From Bradyrhizobium sp. CCGE-LA001 (GTDB taxonomy: Bacteria; Pseudomonadota; Alphaproteobacteria; Rhizobiales; Xanthobacteraceae), in assembly GCF_000296215.2 (NCBI RefSeq), contig NZ_CP013949.1, forward strand, positions 2,659,501 to 2,723,500: DNA of 64,000 bases, read 5' to 3'. The notes beneath the pieces were generated by a model. It searched no databases. It was given only the letters and a program-made list of their open reading frames with translations, and was not told the origin of the DNA. This document shows positions 59,280-64,000 of the stretch, in pieces; positions within the stretch are counted from its first letter, which is position 1, and each line of letters opens with the position of its first letter. The position numbers and the translations under genes are program-made.

Positions 59280-60496
59280 CTGATGGTCCGGTGATCATCG
59301 TCGGCGCCGGCCATGGCGGCTATCAGGTTGCGGCATCGCTGCGCCAGGCGGGTTTTTCCGAGCGCGTCTGCCTGATCAATGACGAGGCGCATCTGCCCTA
59401 TCAGCGGCCGTCGCTGTCCAAGGCTTACATCAAGGGCTCGGCCGGGCCTGAGAGCCTGATGTTCCGCCCCGAGAAGTTCTACCAGGATCAGAAGATCGAA
59501 CTGATCGCGGGCCGTGCGGTGTCGATCGATCGCGCCGCGCACAAGCTGCTGCTCGCATCCGGCGAGACGCTGCCTTACGGCCACCTCGTGCTGGCGACGG
59601 GCGCGCGCAACCGGCTGCTCGACCTGCCGAACGCCAACCTGCCCGACGTGAAGTATCTGCGCATCCTCGACGACAGCGAGTCGCTCAGGCAGATCGTGCC
59701 GTCAAAGAAACGTGTGGTGATCATCGGCGCCGGCTTCATCGGCCTCGAATTCGCCTCGACCGCACGGATCAAGGGCCTCGAGGTCGACGTGCTAGAGCTT
59801 GCGCCGCGCGTGATGGCGCGGGCGGTGACGGCGGAGGTCTCGGAGTATTTCCAAGAACGCCATCGCGAGGCCGGCATCCGCATCCATCTCGGCGTGCAGG
59901 CCACCTCGATCGAAGCCGAGGGCGGCAAGGTCACGGGCGTGTCCTTGAGCGACGGCCGGCATCTGCCCGCCGACCTCGTCGTAGTCGGCGTCGGCGTGCT
60001 GCCGAACATCGAGCTTGCCGCCGAGGCAGGGCTCCCGGTCGCCGCAGGCATCGTCGTCGACGAATATCTCTCCACCGCCGATCCCGCTATCTCCGCGATC
60101 GGCGACTGCGCGCTGTTCGCGAACCCGCGCTTTGGCGGATCGCAGCGGCTGGAATCGGTGCAGAACGCCACCGATCACGCCCGCTGCCTCGCAGCAAAGC
60201 TGACCGGCGACAGGAAGCCCTACGACAGCCATCCCTGGTTCTGGAGCGACCAGGGCGACGACAAGCTCCAGATCGCGGGACTGACCACCGGCTACGATCG
60301 CGTCGTGGTGCGCGGTGATCCCGCCAGGAAGGCGTTCTCGGTGTTTTGCTACAAGAGCGACAGGCTGCTCGGCATCGAGTCGATCAACCGCGCCGGCGAC
60401 CACATGTTCGGTCGCCGTTTGCAGGCGATGGACCGTTCGATCACGCCCGAGCAGGCCGCCGACGAGAGCTTCGACTTGAAGAGCGCGCTGGCGTGA
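59276..60496 (+). CDS. NAD(P)/FAD-dependent ferredoxin/rubredoxin reductase
   Basis: 406-aa flavoprotein of the oxygenase-coupled ferredoxin reductase type (BphA4/PdR/RhlG-like fold). FAD motif VIIVGAGHGGYQVAASL, LPYQRPSLSKAYI with the conserved Lys, NAD motif VVIIGAGFIGLEFASTA, C-terminal ISAIGDCALF, and a reductase_C domain (HPWFWSDQGDDKLQIAG). It would pass electrons from NADH to a ferredoxin serving a P450 or dioxygenase; no such partner is adjacent. Convergent with rbsK: the stop codons touch in TGATCA. Confidence 0.92.
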   Translation: MTDGPVIIVGAGHGGYQVAASLRQAGFSERVCLINDEAHLPYQRPSLSKAYIKGSAGPESLMFRPEKFYQDQKIELIAGRAVSIDRAAHKLLLASGETLPYGHLVLATGARNRLLDLPNANLPDVKYLRILDDSESLRQIVPSKKRVVIIGAGFIGLEFASTARIKGLEVDVLELAPRVMARAVTAEVSEYFQERHREAGIRIHLGVQATSIEAEGGKVTGVSLSDGRHLPADLVVVGVGVLPNIELAAEAGLPVAAGIVVDEYLSTADPAISAIGDCALFANPRFGGSQRLESVQNATDHARCLAAKLTGDRKPYDSHPWFWSDQGDDKLQIAGLTTGYDRVVVRGDPARKAFSVFCYKSDRLLGIESINRAGDHMFGRRLQAMDRSITPEQAADESFDLKSALA

Positions 60497-61414
60497 TCAG
60501 CCGCTCTTGAGGACGGCTGCCACTTCCGCGGCCGTCGGCATCGATGGTCCCGCGCCCATGCGCTGCACGCCGATCGAGGCGGCGGCGTTGGCGAAGGTGA
60601 GGGCGTCGCGTAAGGCCGCGCCCTCGGCGAGTTGGGCTGCGAGCGCACCGACGAAGCAATCGCCTGCGCCGGTGGTGTCGACTGCCTTCACCGCGCGCCC
60701 TTGCACCGCAATCTCCTCGCGCCCGGCAAGCGCCAGCACGCCGCGCCTGCCGAGCGTGACGCAGATGGTCTGGTTCTCGCCCGCCTGAAGTTTTCGCGCG
60801 ACGTCGATGATCCGCGCGCCTTCCTCGCTGTCGGATATCTCGGTGCCAGCGAGGAATCCGAGTTCGGTCTCGTTCAGCACGAGAGTGTCGACGAGCGCGA
60901 GCAATTCGCCCGACATGTTTTGCGCCGGCGCGGGATTGAGCAGCGTCGTCGCGCCAGCTGCACGCGCGCGCTGAAAGAACGCAACGATCGTCGGAAGCGG
61001 AATCTCGAACTGGCTGACGGCAACGTCGCCCTTCACGAGCGGCACGACGCCGACATCATCCGCGCTGACCAGCGCGTTGCTGCCGGGAATCACGACGATG
61101 GTGTTGTCGGCCTCGGCGACGGTGATGATGGCAGTGCCGGTATGGGCCTCGATTGTCTCTTGAACGTAGCCGAGATCGATGCCCTGATCGCCCAGGAACG
61201 TCCTCAGCTCGGCCCCGAACGAGTCGCGGCCCAGCCGCCCGATCAGCGTGGTCGCAGCGCCGAGCCGTGCCGCCGCGACCGCCTGGTTGGCGCCCTTGCC
61301 GCCCGGGAAATACAGCACCTGCTTGCCCGCAACGGTCTCGCCGACGCGCGGATGGCGATCGGCCGTCGCCACCACATCCATGTTGATGCTGCCGGCAACG
61401 AAGACGCGTCCCAT
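60497..61414 (-). CDS. rbsK: Ribokinase (PfkB family)
   Basis: 305 aa. Ribokinase marks: SINMDVVATADRHPRVGETV, GGKGANQAVAAARLG (sugar binding), and DTTGAGDCFVGALAAQLAEG (anion hole and catalytic Asp). It converts ribose to ribose 5-phosphate; nucleoside-derived or other sugars are possible. It starts 6 bp after the upstream PfkB gene, so the two form an operon. No ribose ABC transporter is nearby. Confidence 0.92.
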   Translation of the reverse strand: MGRVFVAGSINMDVVATADRHPRVGETVAGKQVLYFPGGKGANQAVAAARLGAATTLIGRLGRDSFGAELRTFLGDQGIDLGYVQETIEAHTGTAIITVAEADNTIVVIPGSNALVSADDVGVVPLVKGDVAVSQFEIPLPTIVAFFQRARAAGATTLLNPAPAQNMSGELLALVDTLVLNETELGFLAGTEISDSEEGARIIDVARKLQAGENQTICVTLGRRGVLALAGREEIAVQGRAVKAVDTTGAGDCFVGALAAQLAEGAALRDALTFANAAASIGVQRMGAGPSMPTAAEVAAVLKSG

Positions 61415-61420
61415 CTGACT

Positions 61421-62314
61421 CTAGACCCTGACCTCGAACTCGTGCCTGACCTTGGCGATGTCGACCAGTGTCGGCAGGCCGGCCTCGTTGCCGAGGCGCT
61501 GGATCTTGTAGGTCGAGGCGGCGCGGGCAAAATCGAAATGCTCGCGCCAGCTTTTGCCGGGATGGGCGAGGTAGGAATAGACATAGGCGCCGTGGAAGAC
61601 GTCGCCGGCGCCGTTGGTGTCGATCACCCGCTCGCGCGGGATCGGCATCGCCGGCATCACCTGCACGGCCCCGGTTTCGTCGTACCAGAAGAGGCCCTTC
61701 TCGCCCATGGTGACGCCGCCGATCTTGCAGCCGCGGCCCTTGAGGTAGTCGAGCATCTTCTCTGGCGTCAGATCCATCTGCTCGCACAGCCGCTCGGCGA
61801 CGATTGCGACGTCGATGAACTCCAACAGCTCATGCGTGTTGGTGCGCAGGCCGCCGCCGTCGAGCGAGGTCAGGATACCGGCCTCGCGGCAGACCTTGGC
61901 GTAGTGGATCGCGGCATCCGGCTGGTGGCCGTCGACATGCAGCGCGCGGCAGCCGCCGAGATTGAGCATCGGGAAGGGATGGATGTGCTCGTCGTCGCGG
62001 CAGCGGACGATGGCGCGCTTGCCGTCCTTGGGCATGATGAAGGAGAGCGAGGACTGGTTGACCTTCCGCCCGTGCAGCGAGATCGCGTATTTCGCGCACA
62101 TGTCCTGGAACATGCGGCCCAGCCAGTCATTGGCCGCTGTCGCGATCAGGTCGGGCACGATGCCGAGCTTGGCGCAGCAGAACGCCGCCGTCACCGCGTT
62201 GCCGCCGAAGGAGACCGCGTAGTCCGACGCCACGTGCTTCTCGTCGCCGGTCGGCATGTGGTCGGTGATGAAGACGACGTCGATATAGGTCTGTCCGATG
62301 AAGAGAGCCTGCAT
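61421..62314 (-). CDS. PfkB-family sugar kinase
   Basis: 297 aa. Family motifs: VSFGGNAVTAAFCCAKLG and DTNGAGDVFHGAYVYSYLAH (catalytic Asp). It lacks the GGKGANQA signature of true ribokinases. The conserved QTYIDVVF start and HVDGHQPDA segment resemble sulfofructose-kinase and adenosine-kinase-like members; substrate unknown. First gene of a two-kinase operon with rbsK; its promoter must lie in the 222-bp divergent gap at 62315-62536. Confidence 0.9.
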   Translation of the reverse strand: MQALFIGQTYIDVVFITDHMPTGDEKHVASDYAVSFGGNAVTAAFCCAKLGIVPDLIATAANDWLGRMFQDMCAKYAISLHGRKVNQSSLSFIMPKDGKRAIVRCRDDEHIHPFPMLNLGGCRALHVDGHQPDAAIHYAKVCREAGILTSLDGGGLRTNTHELLEFIDVAIVAERLCEQMDLTPEKMLDYLKGRGCKIGGVTMGEKGLFWYDETGAVQVMPAMPIPRERVIDTNGAGDVFHGAYVYSYLAHPGKSWREHFDFARAASTYKIQRLGNEAGLPTLVDIAKVRHEFEVRV

Positions 62315-62536
62315 TGCTTGTCCGTGATGCGCTTGTGGTCCCGGCGGGCGGAATTACTCTAACACCGGTTCCGCTCCGGAGGGACGCTGAAATTATCCGC
62401 AAAACCGCCCCGAAGCGCTTGAGGTCAGCATATTGCCGGAATACGACCATGGCAGGCTAATGCCAAGCCCGGACAAACGCCGTCTTTCGGCCTGAGGGGT
62501 TCCCGAGTCAATCAAGGGTCGATCAAGGGGGAAGAG

Positions 62537-63385
62537 ATGATCACCGGCCTCGATCACGTCGTCGTTCTGGTCCGGGATATCGGTGCAGCCAGGGCGGCCT
62601 ATCAGACGCTGCTCGCTCGCGCGCCGGCCTGGCAGAACTCCGGCGAGGGCGCCGACCGGGTGCTGTTCACCCTCGACAACATGACGATCGAGCTGATGGC
62701 GCCGAACGGTTTCAGCGTCACCGCCGACCGCATGCGCGCGCTGCTCGACGACCAGGAAGGCGTGCTCGCCAGCCTGTGCTTTCGTGTCGCAGACATCGGC
62801 AAGATGCATCGCCGGTTGGATCGCGTGGCCTTGAGGCCGGACCCGATCGCCGAGGTCGAAAGCAGCGATGCCGTCACCGAGGCCGTGCTGCACTGGAAGC
62901 GTACGCGTGCGGCCACGGAGCTCACGCGTGGCGTGCGCATGTTCTTCCTCGAGCTCGCCGACGAGCGTCCCAAATCGGTCACAACCGACATCGCGCCGAT
63001 CGAGGCGCTCGACCATGTCGTGGTCACGACCGAAGATTCCGATCGTGCCGCCGCACTCTATGGCGCGCGGCTCGGGCTCGATCTGGCGCTCGATCGCTCG
63101 CACCACGATTGGGGCCAGCTGATGTTCTTCCGTTGTGGCGACCTCATCGTCGAGGTGGTGCGCCGGCCGGTGGCGGGCGGCGATGCCGCGCATGACCGCC
63201 TCTGGGGTCTGAGCTGGCGCGTCGCGGACATCGACGCCACCCGCGCCCGGCTGATCGCGGGCGGACTCGACGTCTCCGAGATCCGCAACGGCCGCAAGCC
63301 GGGCACGCGCATCATGACGGTGCGCAGCGGCACCTGCGGCATCCCGACCGTGCTGCTGGAGCGCTCGCCGAAGCCGGCGGATTGA
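62537..63385 (+). CDS. Two-domain VOC (glyoxalase/bleomycin-resistance) family protein
   Basis: 282 aa, two vicinal-oxygen-chelate modules: residues 1-145 (MITGLDHVVVLVRDIGAARA) and 150-282 (IEALDHVVVTTEDSDRAAAL). Candidate metal ligands are the His of GLDHVV, Glu of MTIELM, His of ALDHVV and Glu of LIVEVV. It could be a dioxygenase, a lyase or a binding protein. AAGGGGGAAGAG precedes ATG 62537. Divergent from the PfkB operon. Confidence 0.9.
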   Translation: MITGLDHVVVLVRDIGAARAAYQTLLARAPAWQNSGEGADRVLFTLDNMTIELMAPNGFSVTADRMRALLDDQEGVLASLCFRVADIGKMHRRLDRVALRPDPIAEVESSDAVTEAVLHWKRTRAATELTRGVRMFFLELADERPKSVTTDIAPIEALDHVVVTTEDSDRAAALYGARLGLDLALDRSHHDWGQLMFFRCGDLIVEVVRRPVAGGDAAHDRLWGLSWRVADIDATRARLIAGGLDVSEIRNGRKPGTRIMTVRSGTCGIPTVLLERSPKPAD

Positions 63386-63402
63386 GGCTCCGCTCTTTCC
63401 CG

Positions 63403-63489
63403 CGTCATTGCGAGCGAAGCGAAGCAATCCAGAGTCTCTCCGCGGTGGCAGTCTGGATTGCTTCGTCGCAAGGGCTCCTCGCAATGACG
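63403..63489. repeat. Intergenic palindromic repeat, family A (copy 3)
   Basis: 87 bp, CGTCATTGCGAGCGAAGCGA ... CCTCGCAATGACG, with inner AAGCAATCCAGA / TCTGGATTGCTT arms; closest to the copy at 2818. It fills the gap before the TetR gene. Confidence 0.88.
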
Positions 63490-63536
63490 GCTTCCTCGTG
63501 CTACACGCTGACTGAGACCACCAGCGAGCAACCGGT

Positions 63537-64000
63537 TTGGCGACAGCAAAGCGAACTCTGAAATGGCAGCGTGACCCCGAGGGGATGCGGCTGCGCATTC
63601 TCGAAGCCGCCAAGCAGGAGTTTTCCGCCCACGGCCTGGCCGGTGCGCGCGTCGACCGCATCGCGGCGAAAGCCGGTGCCAACAAGCGCATGCTGTACTA
63701 TCACGTCGGCAACAAGGACGAGCTCTATCTCGCCGTGCTCGAAGGCGCCTATGACAAGATCCGCAGCGAGGAGCGGGGGCTCGATCTCGAACATCTCGAG
63801 CCGGCCGAGGCGATCAGGCGGCTGATCGAGTTCACCTGGAACTACTTCCTGCGCAATCCCGAATTCCTGTCGCTGCTCCAGACCGAGAATCTCGCGCGGG
63901 CCAAGCACCTGAAGAAGTCGACCAAGGTCAAGTCGATGCACTCGCCCTTCGTCGAGATGATCCGCACCGTGGTGCGCCGCGGCGTCGACAGCGGCGACTT
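63537..64000 (+). CDS. TetR-family transcriptional regulator (3' end missing)
   Basis: At least 154 residues, cut by the window edge. The TetR HTH is at about residues 18-65 (LRILEAAKQEFSAHGLAGAR, then VDRIAAKAGANKRMLYYHVG), followed by the helical ligand domain (WNYFLRNPEFLSLLQTENLA). The frame reads back to TTG 63537 (LATAKRTLKWQRDPEGMR), which I take as the start; ATG 63585 would remove the conserved-looking leader. Controlled genes are probably beyond the window. Confidence 0.85.
   Translation, partial: MATAKRTLKWQRDPEGMRLRILEAAKQEFSAHGLAGARVDRIAAKAGANKRMLYYHVGNKDELYLAVLEGAYDKIRSEERGLDLEHLEPAEAIRRLIEFTWNYFLRNPEFLSLLQTENLARAKHLKKSTKVKSMHSPFVEMIRTVVRRGVDSGD

Noticed and set aside
1..64000. 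CRISPR arrays, tRNA/rRNA genes, insertion sequences, prophage or integrase genes
   Set aside because: Looked for on both strands by eye; no regularly spaced repeats, cloverleaf-like sequences or transposase/integrase motifs were seen.

Overview
The window is GC-rich, gene-dense chromosomal DNA from an alphaproteobacterium, most likely a Bradyrhizobium close to B. japonicum/diazoefficiens. The basis is the nitrate gene order (nrtABC-type ABC transporter, narK, single-domain haemoglobin, flavoprotein, nasC), which matches the cluster described in B. japonicum, plus long intergenic palindromic repeats typical of that genus and the family content. I see no tRNA or rRNA gene, CRISPR array, transposase, integrase or phage gene.

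Layout. 1-4.4 kb: tail of an oligopeptide ABC transporter (two ATPases), a zinc alcohol dehydrogenase, a decarboxylating hydroxyacid dehydrogenase, a small exported protein. 4.4-11 kb: a crotonase-family protein, a coupled LysR-XRE regulator pair, ccdA, two small unknown proteins, an animal-type haem peroxidase. 11-18.7 kb (minus strand): an NMT1/taurine-type ABC operon with two permeases, a FadR-type regulator with a 31-bp palindrome upstream, an enolase-superfamily dehydratase and an HWE histidine kinase. 18.9-26.6 kb: a TRAP transporter, a serine hydrolase divergent from an intradiol dioxygenase, and a LysR regulator divergent from an NmrA-like reductase and an AtaL-like protein.

26.7-39.4 kb is the most informative part: a nitrate assimilation island. 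On the minus strand lie a formate/nitrite-family channel and a PP2C phosphatase-protein kinase fusion; on the plus strand nrtA-nrtB-nrtC, then narK-bjgb-flp-nasC. Nitrate enters by the ABC transporter and NarK, NasC reduces it to nitrite, Flp is the likely electron donor, and haemoglobin plus Flp remove by-product nitric oxide. No assimilatory nitrite reductase and no nasS/nasT is present, so these must be elsewhere. Between the divergent operons I find a mirror-symmetric control region: a tandem NtrC-type enhancer in the centre, an IHF-like site 71-83 bp away on each side, and a sigma54 -24 element exactly 112 bp away on each side. The narK promoter has the same 112-bp geometry. All three predicted transcripts begin with a small hairpin whose six-base loop has A at position 1 and G at position 4, the signature of ANTAR (NasT) antiterminator targets.

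39.5-64 kb: scattered catabolic genes and regulators, including two SMP-30 lactonases, one divergent from a uronate dehydrogenase; aldo/keto reductase; drug/metabolite exporter; second alcohol dehydrogenase; PPK2; an Lrp regulator divergent from an AceE/MdeB-like E1 enzyme; aldehyde dehydrogenase; transglutaminase-like protein; YeaQ-type membrane protein; an outer-membrane protein; an IlvD/Edd-family sugar-acid dehydratase; a second crotonase; a ferredoxin reductase; two PfkB sugar kinases; a two-domain VOC protein; and a TetR regulator cut by the window edge. Several intergenic gaps carry palindromic repeats of at least five sequence families.
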